From positions 248,001 to 312,000 of the forward strand of contig CANMWG010000004.1 of the NCBI GenBank assembly GCA_947501555.1: a stretch of 64,000 nt of DNA, written 5' to 3'. Below are positions 51,911 through 61,196 of the stretch, piece by piece. A program made the position numbers and the translations under genes. Source of the stretch: an uncultured Paracoccaceae bacterium. Its GTDB lineage: Bacteria; Pseudomonadota; Alphaproteobacteria; Rhodobacterales; Rhodobacteraceae. Position 1 is the first letter of the stretch, and every line of letters starts with the position of its first letter. The notes beneath the pieces are model-generated. The model searched no databases and was not told where the DNA came from. It saw only the letters and a list, made by a program, of their open reading frames with translations.

Positions 51911-52777
51911 TTAGTACGATGTCTCTTGGTCCATATAGCGGCACTTATTCAGCATCACACCAAGGACGTTTGTTTGTGTGGCCAATTCCCGTTCACATTT
52001 ATCAATCTCTTTGACCGATGTGGCCTCAGCGGCGGCGACCAACAGAACACAATCAACCTGCCCGATAAACGCCATCGTGTCATCGCTGCTGAGCATCGGG
52101 GGCATGTCGAAAATTGTGATGTCGGGTTGGTAGCGTTCATCAATCTGCGCCAAGATATGCTTGGCAGTTGTGCTTTGCAGCAGTTCGGACGGATTGCGTG
52201 CCGGCGCATAGTTCATACCAAACGCAAGGTTCGGGCGGGGGCGCATCGCGACATCCGCAAAATTGGCAGTGCCATCAATCACTGACGAAAACCCGGCATT
52301 GCCCGTCAAACCAAATGTCTTGGCCATGGACGGGCGGCGCATATCCATTTCGGCAACGATTGTGAAACTATCGGCCTGCCGAGACAATGAAAACGCGAGG
52401 TTCAGAGCAACGGTCGTTTTCCCACAATCAGCGGACGGTGATGTAATCGCAAGCCGCTTCCAGTTATGCGCCCGCATCTGCTGCAGCACTTTGGTGCGTA
52501 ACATATCAAGCTCGACCGCACCGGGGGCCTTTTGCGCCCCGTCCTTGAAGCTGACGATCCGATTACGGGCCATGCGCCGATCCGTAGGGGTAAACGTCTC
52601 CAACGGCATCCAGACCATGGAACGGTCAATCGGCTGCGATGGCATGCTTCGGGTCAATATTCTTGATTGCTGATCAGATGATTTTGGGTACGGCGGAGGC
52701 GACGGATCGATTGGCCGTCTTTTCGCCTCCTCACGGGCGGCCCGGGCTTTTGCGATTGCGGCTTGAACTTTACTCAT
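51911..52777 (-). CDS. CpsD/CapB-type tyrosine kinase-like ATPase for exopolysaccharide
   Basis: This 288-residue cytoplasmic bacterial-tyrosine-kinase-type protein partners the Wzz-like protein encoded just upstream (15-bp gap). Motifs are Walker A ITSPSADCGKTTVALNL, Walker A' VAEMDMRRPSMA (Glu in place of the usual first Asp) and Walker B DITIFDMPPML. The C-terminal tail is short, with only two tyrosines (CRYMDQETSY), so tyrosine-cluster phosphorylation would be limited. It likely controls chain length or export. Confidence 0.88.
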   Translation of the reverse strand: MSKVQAAIAKARAAREEAKRRPIDPSPPPYPKSSDQQSRILTRSMPSQPIDRSMVWMPLETFTPTDRRMARNRIVSFKDGAQKAPGAVELDMLRTKVLQQMRAHNWKRLAITSPSADCGKTTVALNLAFSLSRQADSFTIVAEMDMRRPSMAKTFGLTGNAGFSSVIDGTANFADVAMRPRPNLAFGMNYAPARNPSELLQSTTAKHILAQIDERYQPDITIFDMPPMLSSDDTMAFIGQVDCVLLVAAAEATSVKEIDKCERELATQTNVLGVMLNKCRYMDQETSY

Positions 52778-52792
52778 CTCGCTTGCCCTTCA

Positions 52793-54361
52793 CTATGCCA
52801 GACCGACGCGTTGCAGCACATCATCGACGATGGGCTGCAGGGGCTGGATGTTTGTGTCAATGTACCAAAGCGCCGCTGGAACGCCGATTAAGACAGCGCC
52901 TATGGTGGCCGGAATGAAAAGGCGACGACGCCAGATTTGACCACGGGTCCGGATATAAGGAATGGTCATGATCGGGGTGATCTCCAGCCCCTCGATGATC
53001 TCTGCGGGTCTGCGCACAGCCGAGTTCAAAAACTCCAAGAGCGCGATAAACCCAAACCCCATGGCAAAGCCTGCAGCGATACCCATCGCAACAATGCGGC
53101 GACGGTTTGGTCGGGCAGGGCGTGTCGGCGGAATGGCCTCTTCGACGACTGTAATGCGTTGACCTTTTGACAAAGCTTCGATTGTGTCGCCGACTTCCGC
53201 CGTTGCCCGGTTGCTGACGGCCCGATCATACTGCGCACGCACGTTGTCAAAGTTCCGTTCCAGTGCCGCTAAGGTCAATGCGTTGCCTGGGGTCGCCGCG
53301 ATGGAGGTCGCCAACGTCGCAAGCGTTTCATTGATCAGTTCCTTTTGCTCGTCAATGAACGCGATCTGGCCCTCAATATCAGCAAGTTGTAATTCGAACG
53401 GGGTCAGCAGGGTGCCATCTTCATCGATTGCCGATGTGCCCTCTGCGGCCTGCTGTGCGGCAACGATACGCTCCAGTGCCGATATCTGCGCGCGTAAGAT
53501 ACCGATACGTGGATTGTCGTCAGACAAAACAGCAGAGGCGCGTGCAAGCTGATCCTCAAGATCTTGCAGCTCAGCCTCTTCGGCAGTGCGCGCATCCAAC
53601 CCAACAAGACCGACTTCACCGGTCTGTTCATAAAGTTCGATCAAGCGATCACGCCGATCACGAAGTTGGGTCTTGTCACGATCAAGCTCCAGCAACCGTT
53701 CTTGGGCGGCCGCTTGTTGAGAGCGCCGGAAATCAAGACTGTCTGGCAAGGCTTCTAAGTTGGCCTCTTGAAATGCCAGAATCTCTGCGCGCATCCGGGA
53801 CAATTGTGCTTCAAGTTGATCCGTTTCTTGCGCGAAGAAATCCAGAATTTGTCCAGAAACGGCTGTGCGCATCTCGATATTTTCTGCAACAATCAGGTTA
53901 ACAATCTCGTTGGCAAAATTTGCGGCCATAAAGGGTGACGGGGCATCAAAGCTAACGGTGACAATGATAGCGGTGGCCCGGCCGCCAACGATTGAGCCAC
54001 CGGACGTGAAGATGTTGATCCGATCACGCAGGTCTTGGATCTTTTCATCAGTGGTGCGTCTATTTCCGGCCTCTTCAACGCCATCATAGACGCCCAGCCG
54101 GTTTGCGGTTTCCATCAGGTTGTCGCGGGTGAAAATGCGTTGCTGAATGATTTCAAGCTGCTCGGACGCGTCAGTGCGGACGGTTGAGGCCGCCAAATCA
54201 TCCGGGATTTGCTGCGACTCGACGATTAGACGGGCCTCGGCCACATACGTGCGCTGTTGGGTCAAGGCGACCGTTAATCCCACCGCAGTGCCTAAGCATA
54301 GCAGAAACAGGAAATACGGAAATCGTCTCCAGAAAATTGCGAGATAGAACTTAAAATCCAT
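52793..54361 (-). CDS. Wzz/GumC-type polysaccharide chain-length protein
   Basis: The 522-residue inner-membrane co-polymerase has an N-terminal helix (about 13-32, FPYFLFLLCLGTAVGLTVAL), the Wzz domain (YVAEARLIVESQQIP, EIIQQRIFTRDNL), a long coiled coil (about 170-380), and a second helix near RRRIVAMGIAAGFAMGFGFI with a third hydrophobic stretch beyond (IPATIGAVLIGVPAALWY). The kinase domain is separate, encoded by the next gene. It lies 22 bp downstream of the ExeA-like ATPase. Confidence 0.92.
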   Translation of the reverse strand: MDFKFYLAIFWRRFPYFLFLLCLGTAVGLTVALTQQRTYVAEARLIVESQQIPDDLAASTVRTDASEQLEIIQQRIFTRDNLMETANRLGVYDGVEEAGNRRTTDEKIQDLRDRINIFTSGGSIVGGRATAIIVTVSFDAPSPFMAANFANEIVNLIVAENIEMRTAVSGQILDFFAQETDQLEAQLSRMRAEILAFQEANLEALPDSLDFRRSQQAAAQERLLELDRDKTQLRDRRDRLIELYEQTGEVGLVGLDARTAEEAELQDLEDQLARASAVLSDDNPRIGILRAQISALERIVAAQQAAEGTSAIDEDGTLLTPFELQLADIEGQIAFIDEQKELINETLATLATSIAATPGNALTLAALERNFDNVRAQYDRAVSNRATAEVGDTIEALSKGQRITVVEEAIPPTRPARPNRRRIVAMGIAAGFAMGFGFIALLEFLNSAVRRPAEIIEGLEITPIMTIPYIRTRGQIWRRRLFIPATIGAVLIGVPAALWYIDTNIQPLQPIVDDVLQRVGLA

Positions 54362-54383
54362 CGTTCACCATACACTTAAAATG

Positions 54384-55253
54384 TTAACTCGACAGAACAC
54401 CATCACTTTGTTCTTCCGATACTTTACCACTAAAAAATATGCCGTCGCGGAGAACCTGCCCCACGGTTGCTTCTGTCACTTCTTCAGCGTCATCAGTATA
54501 CGCGTAAAGTAAAGAAAAGTCAGACAGTTGATTGATCAAGCGCGGGACGCCGCCGGTTTCTTGGAAAATCTTAGCACAAGCTTCGGGCGTAAATATAGTA
54601 TATGTCGCGCCGGCAACCTTCATCCGGTGATGTATATAGTCAGCTGTAGCCACATCACTAAGCGCCGGAATGTGAAAGCTGGACGCGACGCGCTGGGCGA
54701 ACTGGGTCAGGTTGGGATGGCGCACATTGTCACGCAACTCAGGCTGCCCCACCAACACCAGCTGGAGCAGTTCATCTTTGTAAGAATTGATGTTCGTGAA
54801 CATACGCAACTCTTCCAAGCATTCCCGGTTGAGGTTTTGCGCCTCATCAAAGATCAGGACAACGCGGCTGCCTTCACCATATTGCTTAATCAGGAACTGT
54901 TCGAACTGACCAAATAGCGCGACATAGTCAGCATCAGGCGGGACCGGCTGATCCAACGCCTGAAGGACCCACCGCAAAAGCTCGTCTCGATTGCCCTGTG
55001 CGTTCGAAATCAGGCCGACCTGTAAATCATCCTCTAGCGCATTCAGCAGATGATGTAAGAGCGTGGTCTTACCAGAGCCAACTTCGCCGGTGATCAGGGT
55101 AATCGGCGCATGTGTCACGATGCCATATTCAAACATGGCGTATGCCCGCTCATGTACAGCTGACCAGAACAGATAATCGGGATCCGGCGCAAGGCTGAAC
55201 GGACGTTCATACAGACCAAAATGGTCAAGATAGATGTTGATCGCGTGCTTCAT
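54384..55253 (-). CDS. ExeA/GspA-like AAA ATPase of polysaccharide locus
   Basis: The 289-residue ATPase begins with the typical YLDHFGLYERPFSLAPDPDY. Walker A is ITGEVGSGKTTLLHHL (about 53-68) and Walker B VVLIFDEAQNLNRECLEEL (about 131-149). A sensor stretch LQLVLVGQPELRDN and the AAA lid GGVPRLINQLSDFSLLYAY follow. Similar ATPases are found in exopolysaccharide loci linked with exosortase A, next to Wzz, CpsD and an outer-membrane barrel, exactly as here. It starts the leftward operon. Confidence 0.88.
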   Translation of the reverse strand: MKHAINIYLDHFGLYERPFSLAPDPDYLFWSAVHERAYAMFEYGIVTHAPITLITGEVGSGKTTLLHHLLNALEDDLQVGLISNAQGNRDELLRWVLQALDQPVPPDADYVALFGQFEQFLIKQYGEGSRVVLIFDEAQNLNRECLEELRMFTNINSYKDELLQLVLVGQPELRDNVRHPNLTQFAQRVASSFHIPALSDVATADYIHHRMKVAGATYTIFTPEACAKIFQETGGVPRLINQLSDFSLLYAYTDDAEEVTEATVGQVLRDGIFFSGKVSEEQSDGVLSS

Positions 55254-55664
55254 CTAGGCCTCAATATATGCCGCAGATTAATCTGCAACCGCCCGTCAAC
55301 GAAGATTCGGCGTGACGCGGCTTTTATCTGATTACCCTATTTCAAGCCAGCGAAACGCCAAAAGTATGGAATAGCTGACTTAAAGTTAGGCAAGAAAAGG
55401 CACATATTGATGACCTAGGGGAAACAATGAGGAAAATTGCCCTTGATCAGCCCAGAATACGGCAACTTCTTCTGGAATAGTGTCAAAAATTCTATATTTT
55501 TATGACTTACGAATTGTTAACATGTATGAAGAAGCCGCGGCGCTGCTGCCGTGCTTTACACCGATCGATATCATTGAAGTCCGGGCATCATGTTGATGCT
55601 CACACAGTTAAGTAGGTGCTGCAATTTTCTGCGCACACGTAGTTAGAAACGAGTGAGTAATTAG
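55254..55664. promoter_or_regulatory. Divergent 411-bp regulatory region of the exopolysaccharide locus
   Basis: The region separates the ExeA-like operon (-) from the sugar-transferase gene (+). It holds a perfect 14-bp palindrome GCAGATTAATCTGC at 55273-55286, 20 bp from the ATPase start, and a hairpin GCATCA/TGATGC at 55585-55599. Two very short frames are present (17 codons from ATG 55427 after AGGGG, and 24 codons from ATG 55522). They are too short to call genes. It is AT-rich toward the middle, consistent with promoters. Confidence 0.55.
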
Positions 55665-56336
55665 ATGACAACTGAATTTTCTGAAGTTCCAAAGCATACA
55701 AAATCACGTCCTATCCAACTCCCACAAGAAGGCCCATACGAACTGGGATTGAAGCGCGTCTTTGACGTGGCCTGCGTTCTTTTGGCACTGCCATTCATCG
55801 TACCGGTGATTGCCGTCATGGCCCTCATGGTGTGGCTGGATGGGGGACCCGCATTTTATCGGCAAGATCGGGTTGGGCGTAACGGCCGGACCTACCAAAT
55901 CTGGAAGTTGCGGACGATGGTTCCAAATGCGGACAAGATGTTAAAGCAATATCTTGCAAGTAACCCCGAAGCGGCAGATGAGTGGGCACTCACCCAAAAG
56001 CTGAAGCGTGATCCGCGCATTACGAAGATAGGTGGCATGCTGCGCAAAAGTTCTCTGGATGAACTGCCGCAACTGTGGAACGTCTTTATTGGCGAAATGA
56101 GCCTCGTAGGGCCACGTCCAATGCTGCCAGAACAGGTTAGAATGTATCCTGGTCGCGCTTACTACACCCAACGACCTGGGATCACAGGACGGTGGCAAGT
56201 TTCTGAGCGCAACGAAAGCAGCTTTGCAGCCCGCGCTATGTTTGACACAGAATATGTGGCGAACATCTCATTTGCGAATGACTTGAAACTGTTGCTCGCT
56301 ACCGTTCGCGTCGTGCTCAAGGGAACGGGCTACTAA
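55665..56336 (+). CDS. Initiating sugar-phosphate transferase (ExoY/WcaJ type)
   Basis: The enzyme transfers a sugar phosphate to undecaprenyl phosphate and so starts the repeat unit. The 223-residue protein has one membrane segment (about 34-56, VACVLLALPFIVPVIAVMAL) followed by the catalytic domain. Family motifs are FYRQDRVGRNGRTYQIWKLR (with RTM), TKIGGMLRKSSLDELPQLWN, and VGPRPMLPEQ, plus RPGITGRWQVSERNE. The length fits the short ExoY class. The export gene follows 257 bp later. Confidence 0.93.
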   Translation: MTTEFSEVPKHTKSRPIQLPQEGPYELGLKRVFDVACVLLALPFIVPVIAVMALMVWLDGGPAFYRQDRVGRNGRTYQIWKLRTMVPNADKMLKQYLASNPEAADEWALTQKLKRDPRITKIGGMLRKSSLDELPQLWNVFIGEMSLVGPRPMLPEQVRMYPGRAYYTQRPGITGRWQVSERNESSFAARAMFDTEYVANISFANDLKLLLATVRVVLKGTGY

Positions 56337-56593
56337 GCCTGCGGTTCTCTCCGTAACCGGACATATCCGGTGTGCGTTTGGCGACTGTTTTAATGTGGAT
56401 GGCTTCGCATCCGCTATTGGTGTGTCTAAAGGTGACCAGTTCGCGTGTCGAAAAAACCAAGGAAATAAGGCGTAGTTCTGCTCGAAAACGCCACTTTCTG
56501 CGATTTCCTTTTGGTTATCGGTACTTTCAGGGTAGTATTCACCCTAATCGTGGGCTGATGGCCCAACCGTGTTTTGTAGATAGAGGCCATGTT

Positions 56594-57172
56594 ATGACCC
56601 GATTTGTTACCCTTTTGGGATCTATTCTTACTCTGATATTATTTTCTACAGTGACCGTTGCGCAAGGATACAGGGTGCAACCCGGTGACGTATTGCGGAT
56701 TGAAGTCGTTGAAGACGAAAGCCTGAACCGCACTGTGCTGATCTCCCCAGACGGAAGGATTTCGCTGCCCGGCGCCGGCGGATTGCGTGTCAGCGGGCTG
56801 ACAATCGAACAGATTCAGTCGACGCTGGCCGCACGCCTTGAATCGAGCTTTGTCAGCAGACCAAATGTCTTTGTGGGCATCGAAGGGCTTGCCCCTGAAG
56901 AAGATGACCCCGTCATCGAAATCTTTGTGGTGGGTGAGGCAACAACCGTTGGGCGCATTGAGCTTGAGCCAGGAACTGTGCTTTTGCAGGCCATCGCAGC
57001 CTTTGGCGGTTTCACAAACTTTGCTGCGACCAAACGGATCCAACTCCGCCGTGGCACTGATATTTATGCGATCGACTACAATCAGATCGTCGATGGCACC
57101 AGCCAAAATGGCTTGGTGCGCATGCATGAGGGCGACGTGATTGTCATCCCACAACGCAAGTTGTTCGAATAG
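56594..57172 (+). CDS. Polysaccharide export protein (Wza/OPX family)
   Basis: ATG 56594, with AGAGG eight bases upstream, gives 192 residues; an in-frame start 222 bp earlier adds unrelated sequence. A signal peptide (about 1-23, ending TVAQ) is followed by the Poly_export domain YRVQPGDVLRIEVVEDESL and ISPDGRISLPGAGGLRVSGL, and then a SLBB domain (EIFVVGEATTVGRIELEPGT). No lipobox and no C-terminal membrane helix are visible, so it needs another outer-membrane partner. The barrel protein encoded next is the natural candidate. Confidence 0.91.
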   Translation: MTRFVTLLGSILTLILFSTVTVAQGYRVQPGDVLRIEVVEDESLNRTVLISPDGRISLPGAGGLRVSGLTIEQIQSTLAARLESSFVSRPNVFVGIEGLAPEEDDPVIEIFVVGEATTVGRIELEPGTVLLQAIAAFGGFTNFAATKRIQLRRGTDIYAIDYNQIVDGTSQNGLVRMHEGDVIVIPQRKLFE

Positions 57173-57201
57173 GCGCTGGCACCCATAGGGGGGCGGTCTT
57201 C

Positions 57202-58434
57202 ATGAAGCAAAATGCAAGTCTTCTCATTCTGGCGGGGCTCTGGCCTGTCGTCGGCGTCGCGCAAGAGGCCGAACCAGGCGGGGCCTACGTGACCTTCGAC
57301 TTTGACCAAGCCTATGAAGCAAGCACTGACCGGGATCTCACGACCGTCGATGACGAAGATGGGTTTGACACGGTGACATCCTTGGGCCTCAGCGCCGTCA
57401 CCGAAACGCGTAGCCAACGGCTGTCTGCTGATGCAGCAACATCGCTGCGGCTCAGCGAAGGCGAGCAGTCATTCGAAGAGATCACCGGACGTCTGGCTTA
57501 CAGCCGTGAAAGTGCAGACGCCGCGTTCGATATCTCACTTGAGGCATTTCGCACGGACATTGCTTTCCTCCGCGATGTCTCGGATTTCATTGATGCGGAT
57601 GGTGAACTCGATCTGCCTGACGACTTTGGGGACCTTGTTGGGTCCGGCATCCGTAGACTGACCATCTTTGCCACAGGCCTTGAATGGGGTGAGACAGCAC
57701 CGGTCGGCTATGAGCTTTTCCTTAGTCTGCAAACATTGCGCTATGAAGATGCCAGCGCCGATCTTCTTGATGCGGACACTGGTATCGTTAGCGCTGGATT
57801 GCGGCTCAATCTGAATGAAGTCACCACCGGAAATATCTCCCTTGGTTTTTCTCAAACCGATGAGGTTGGAGAACCACTGGAGGAAAGCACAACACTCACT
57901 GGCGCATTGACCTTCGCGCGCCCATTAGGTGACCTGACCACAAGCATCAGCGCGACACGTGACGAAGAGGAGGACGTTTTCTTGTCCGCCTCAGTCGAAC
58001 GGGTCTATGCGTTGCCAAATAGCCGCTTGAACGGCGCGCTTGGGTTGGCCGAAGACGAAGGGGGTGAGGCCCGGCTCACCGCCGAGATTGGCTATAGTTT
58101 GCCTCTTCCCGAAAGCCAGATCGACCTCAGTGCAAATCATACTTTCACGCCCGGTGATGATCGGTCCAACACGACGCTGCGTGCTGGCTATATGCGCGGT
58201 CTTAATGAAGTAAACAGCATTCGGCTCGCTTTGGACTTCGCACAGGAAAGCGCCACAGACGGGAGCGATAGAATTGCGACGGGGACGTTATCTGCAAGCT
58301 ATGGGATCAGCCTAACTGATGTCTGGCAACTCGACATTGGCGCACAGACAAGCCGACGGGAGGATGATGGCGTGAGAACACGCAGCAACACAATCTTTCT
58401 GGCGATAGGTCGACCCTTCACGTGGCGCCGGTAG
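57202..58434 (+). CDS. Outer-membrane beta-barrel protein of polysaccharide locus
   Basis: The 410-residue protein has a signal peptide (about 1-20, ending GVAQ) and a mature part of alternating polar/hydrophobic strands rich in Thr, Ser, Asp and Gly, ending AIGRPFTWRR. It looks like a 14-18 strand barrel of the kind that accompanies OPX proteins without their own pore (for example TIGR03016-type proteins of exosortase-linked loci). It is 29 bp after the export gene. An export-pore role is inferred from shape and position; no clear motif exists. Confidence 0.72.
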   Translation: MKQNASLLILAGLWPVVGVAQEAEPGGAYVTFDFDQAYEASTDRDLTTVDDEDGFDTVTSLGLSAVTETRSQRLSADAATSLRLSEGEQSFEEITGRLAYSRESADAAFDISLEAFRTDIAFLRDVSDFIDADGELDLPDDFGDLVGSGIRRLTIFATGLEWGETAPVGYELFLSLQTLRYEDASADLLDADTGIVSAGLRLNLNEVTTGNISLGFSQTDEVGEPLEESTTLTGALTFARPLGDLTTSISATRDEEEDVFLSASVERVYALPNSRLNGALGLAEDEGGEARLTAEIGYSLPLPESQIDLSANHTFTPGDDRSNTTLRAGYMRGLNEVNSIRLALDFAQESATDGSDRIATGTLSASYGISLTDVWQLDIGAQTSRREDDGVRTRSNTIFLAIGRPFTWRR

Positions 58435-58547
58435 CGTCAGGCTCAGGGTTAGCTCATAAGTAATTGAATAATAATGGAAATTCTTATTTTGGCGGGGCGC
58501 ACCATGCAGGCGCGCCCGTGTCGAGATACTTATTGCGACCTAACGGC

Positions 58548-59426
58548 TCACTTCTCAAGCTTCAGGAAATATTCAAAAATCTCAGGAACGTTGCCATCCG
58601 CCAAGCCTGCATCAATAGCGGCTTTCAGATTGGACGATGTGCCTTCCGCGATGGCGGAACGCGTGCCCATGTCTGTGACCATCTGCACAAAGTAAGCGAG
58701 ATCCTTGTTGGCGTTGGCCACTGAGAACCCAAGATCGCTGACACCGTCTACTGCGTACTTCTTACAGAACTGCATGAACGGTGAATTCGATGGGCCCGCT
58801 GACATAATGTCAAACAACTGCTGGCGATCTACGCCCGCACGGTCCGCCACTGCAAAGGCTTGGCTCATGGCGCAAACGGTGGTCATGCCCATAAAGTTGT
58901 TGATCAACTTGGTCGTATGACCCGCACCAAGCGCGCCCACATAAAAGACATTCTCACCCTGAACATCCAAGACCGGCTTCATGCGGTCAAAGGTTGCTTT
59001 GTCGCCTGCCGCCATGATGTTCAGCAAACCGTCTTTCGCATGTGCCGGCGTGCGACCAAGCGGGGCGTCAAGCATACCGGCACCTTTGGCGGCCAAATCA
59101 GCACCGATTTTCTGGGTCGAAGCCGGAATAGAGGTGCCATAGTCAATCAATACAGCGCCTGGCTTGACGCCCGCCAAAATGCCGTCCTCGCCATAAACGA
59201 GGCTCTCGACAACCTCAGACGTCGTCACGCACAGCATGATGATGTCACTGGCCGCAGCAAGTTCGCGTGGGGTGCTGACCTCGGTTGCGCCGCGGGCGAC
59301 CGTTGCAGCGACGGCTTCCTTGTTGCGGCCCATGACGTTCAGCGCAAAACCGTTGTTTTGCAGGCATTCGGCCATGTTGCCCCCCATGAGACCGAGACCG
59401 ATGAACCCGATTGCTGGCTTTGTCAT
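58548..59426 (-). CDS. 3-hydroxyisobutyrate dehydrogenase-family reductase
   Basis: The 292-residue enzyme has the family's Rossmann start IGFIGLGLMGGNMAECLQNN, the substrate region DAPLGRTPAHAKDG in place of the commoner DAPVSGG, the catalytic Lys in GAGHTTKLINNFMG (about residue 171) and a helical C-terminal dimer domain. Members reduce tartronate semialdehyde, succinic semialdehyde or similar. It is last in the TRAP-transporter gene group and may process the imported acid. The altered DAPLGR stretch suggests an unusual substrate. Confidence 0.9.
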   Translation of the reverse strand: MTKPAIGFIGLGLMGGNMAECLQNNGFALNVMGRNKEAVAATVARGATEVSTPRELAAASDIIMLCVTTSEVVESLVYGEDGILAGVKPGAVLIDYGTSIPASTQKIGADLAAKGAGMLDAPLGRTPAHAKDGLLNIMAAGDKATFDRMKPVLDVQGENVFYVGALGAGHTTKLINNFMGMTTVCAMSQAFAVADRAGVDRQQLFDIMSAGPSNSPFMQFCKKYAVDGVSDLGFSVANANKDLAYFVQMVTDMGTRSAIAEGTSSNLKAAIDAGLADGNVPEIFEYFLKLEK

Positions 59427-59453
59427 ATCAAACTCCTAAACTTATGTTTCTTA

Positions 59454-59873
59454 TTAATCGTTGGTAAACGCATGAAGCCCCGCTTCAGCGACCTCTAAGT
59501 CTTGTGCCGGCGTTCCCGAACTGACGCCGATACCACCTACAACGTTGTCACCACAAAAAACCGGCAGTCCGCCCGCAATTGTGATCATTCTTCCGCCGAC
59601 GGTCGCAGAAATCCCATAGGCGGGTTTGCCCGGCTGGCTGGCGTTGCCCAGCTCGTGGGTGCCCTTCCGAATGCCGGTCGCGGTAAAGCTTTTGTCGATC
59701 GCCAGATTGACGCTAGGGATCTTGGCGCCGTTCATCCGCTCAAACGCAATCAGGTTGCCGCTTTCATCTGTCACTGCGATGCACATGGGTACACCAATCG
59801 CATGGGCTTTGGCGCGGGCGGCCGCGATCAACACATGGGCGTCTTCTATGTCGAGGCGCTGTACGGTCAGCAT
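59454..59873 (-). CDS. GlcG/HbpS-family protein
   Basis: The 139-residue protein belongs to the heme-degrading/GlcG family. Typical stretches are ALV-type start LDIEDAHVLIAAARAKAHAI, MCIAVTDESGNLIAFERMNG, KIPSVNLAIDKSFTAT and the C-terminal GGIGVSSGTPAQDLEVAEAG. Family members bind small organic acids or heme and are often beside glycolate or TRAP genes. It sits between the TRAP large permease (9-bp gap) and the reductase. Its precise job is unknown. Confidence 0.9.
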   Translation of the reverse strand: MLTVQRLDIEDAHVLIAAARAKAHAIGVPMCIAVTDESGNLIAFERMNGAKIPSVNLAIDKSFTATGIRKGTHELGNASQPGKPAYGISATVGGRMITIAGGLPVFCGDNVVGGIGVSSGTPAQDLEVAEAGLHAFTND

Positions 59874-59882
59874 ATCGTTGTC

Positions 59883-61196
59883 CTACTCAATGAACGTGTT
59901 GGGCATCAGTAGCCTTGGCAGCCACAACGCTATTTCGGGAAACAGGATCACCAACAGCAAGATGAACAGCATCGGCAGCAAAATGATCGCTACATCGCGC
60001 ATCACATTCACAACATTCAGGCCACCGATGGAGGCCGAAATCAGCAGACACAGCCCATAGGGCGGCGTCACAAGCCCAAAGGCGAGCGAGATAATCCCAA
60101 TGATCGCAAAGACTGTCGGGTGAATGTCCGCAGCCTGCGCGACGGGCAACAAAACTGTGCCCAGAATGATGATTGTCGGGATCGCGTCGATGAACAGCCC
60201 AAAGAACAAAAACAGTCCAGCGATGATCAAGGCGGTGCCAAAGGTGCCGAACTGCAGATCAACGATCAGGCCGACAATCAGGGCAGGCACTTTGTAGAAC
60301 GCCAGCAACCAGCCAAAGGCTGAAGCTGTCCCAATAGCGAACAGCGAAATTGAGGCGAAGCGACCGGTGTCATAAAAGATATGGCCCAAATCGCGCACAG
60401 TCACAGTGCGGTAGACGAACATGCCCAAAATCAAGGAATATCCGGCGGCAATAATGGCGCTCTCGGTGGGGGTCACAATGCCGCCTACGATGCCACCCAC
60501 AACCAGGATTGGGGTAAGTAAGGCCAGAAACGCGGCACGAAAGGCGTTCCAAAGCTCACAAAGCGTCGGAGTGCCGATGGTCGGATACCCGTAAACCTTT
60601 GCATAGCCATAGACCGTCGCCATCAATGCAAGTCCGATCATGATCCCCGGCGTCGCCCCGGCTAGAAATAGCGCCCCCACAGAGGTTTGCATCACACCGC
60701 CCCAAACGATCATCAAGATCGATGGGGGAATGATCACACCCATCACGGATGAACAGGCGGTCAAAGCCACGGCAAAGCGCGGGTCATAGCCTTCCTTGAT
60801 CATCGCTGGGATCAGGATTTTCCCACAACCTGCAGCATCCGCAGTTGAGGATCCGGATATGCCGGCAAACAGCATCGACACCGCCACATTCACATGGCCC
60901 AAACCGCCGGGCATCCAGCCTGTTAGCACGCGGGACAGCTCAATCAGCTTATCTGTGATCTTGCCGGAATTCATCAAATTGGCAGCCAGCAAGAAAAACG
61001 GAACGGCAAGCAAAATGAAAGAGTTGTAAGACTGGAACATCCGATCCAGCAAAATGAACGGGGTCAGACGCAAATCCAAGACGACGACGGGCACCGTCGC
61101 CAAGCCCAACGCGAAAGCCACCGGAATACGCAAGACGACAAGGACAATGAAGGCACCAACAAGAATGGTGCAGGCCAAGCCTGTGGAAATAATCAT
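59883..61196 (-). CDS. dctM: TRAP transporter large permease (DctM)
   Basis: ATG 61196, overlapping the dctQ stop as ATGA, gives 437 residues with about twelve membrane segments. A longer frame would add 24 residues inside dctQ. Family stretches are VPFFLLAANLMNSGKITDKL, GHVNVAVSMLFAGISGSSTA with DAAG, CSSVMGVIIPPSILMIVWGG, and PTIIILGTVLLPVAQ. It uses the sodium gradient to import an organic acid with the small subunit and the DctP protein. Confidence 0.94.
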   Translation of the reverse strand: MIISTGLACTILVGAFIVLVVLRIPVAFALGLATVPVVVLDLRLTPFILLDRMFQSYNSFILLAVPFFLLAANLMNSGKITDKLIELSRVLTGWMPGGLGHVNVAVSMLFAGISGSSTADAAGCGKILIPAMIKEGYDPRFAVALTACSSVMGVIIPPSILMIVWGGVMQTSVGALFLAGATPGIMIGLALMATVYGYAKVYGYPTIGTPTLCELWNAFRAAFLALLTPILVVGGIVGGIVTPTESAIIAAGYSLILGMFVYRTVTVRDLGHIFYDTGRFASISLFAIGTASAFGWLLAFYKVPALIVGLIVDLQFGTFGTALIIAGLFLFFGLFIDAIPTIIILGTVLLPVAQAADIHPTVFAIIGIISLAFGLVTPPYGLCLLISASIGGLNVVNVMRDVAIILLPMLFILLLVILFPEIALWLPRLLMPNTFIE

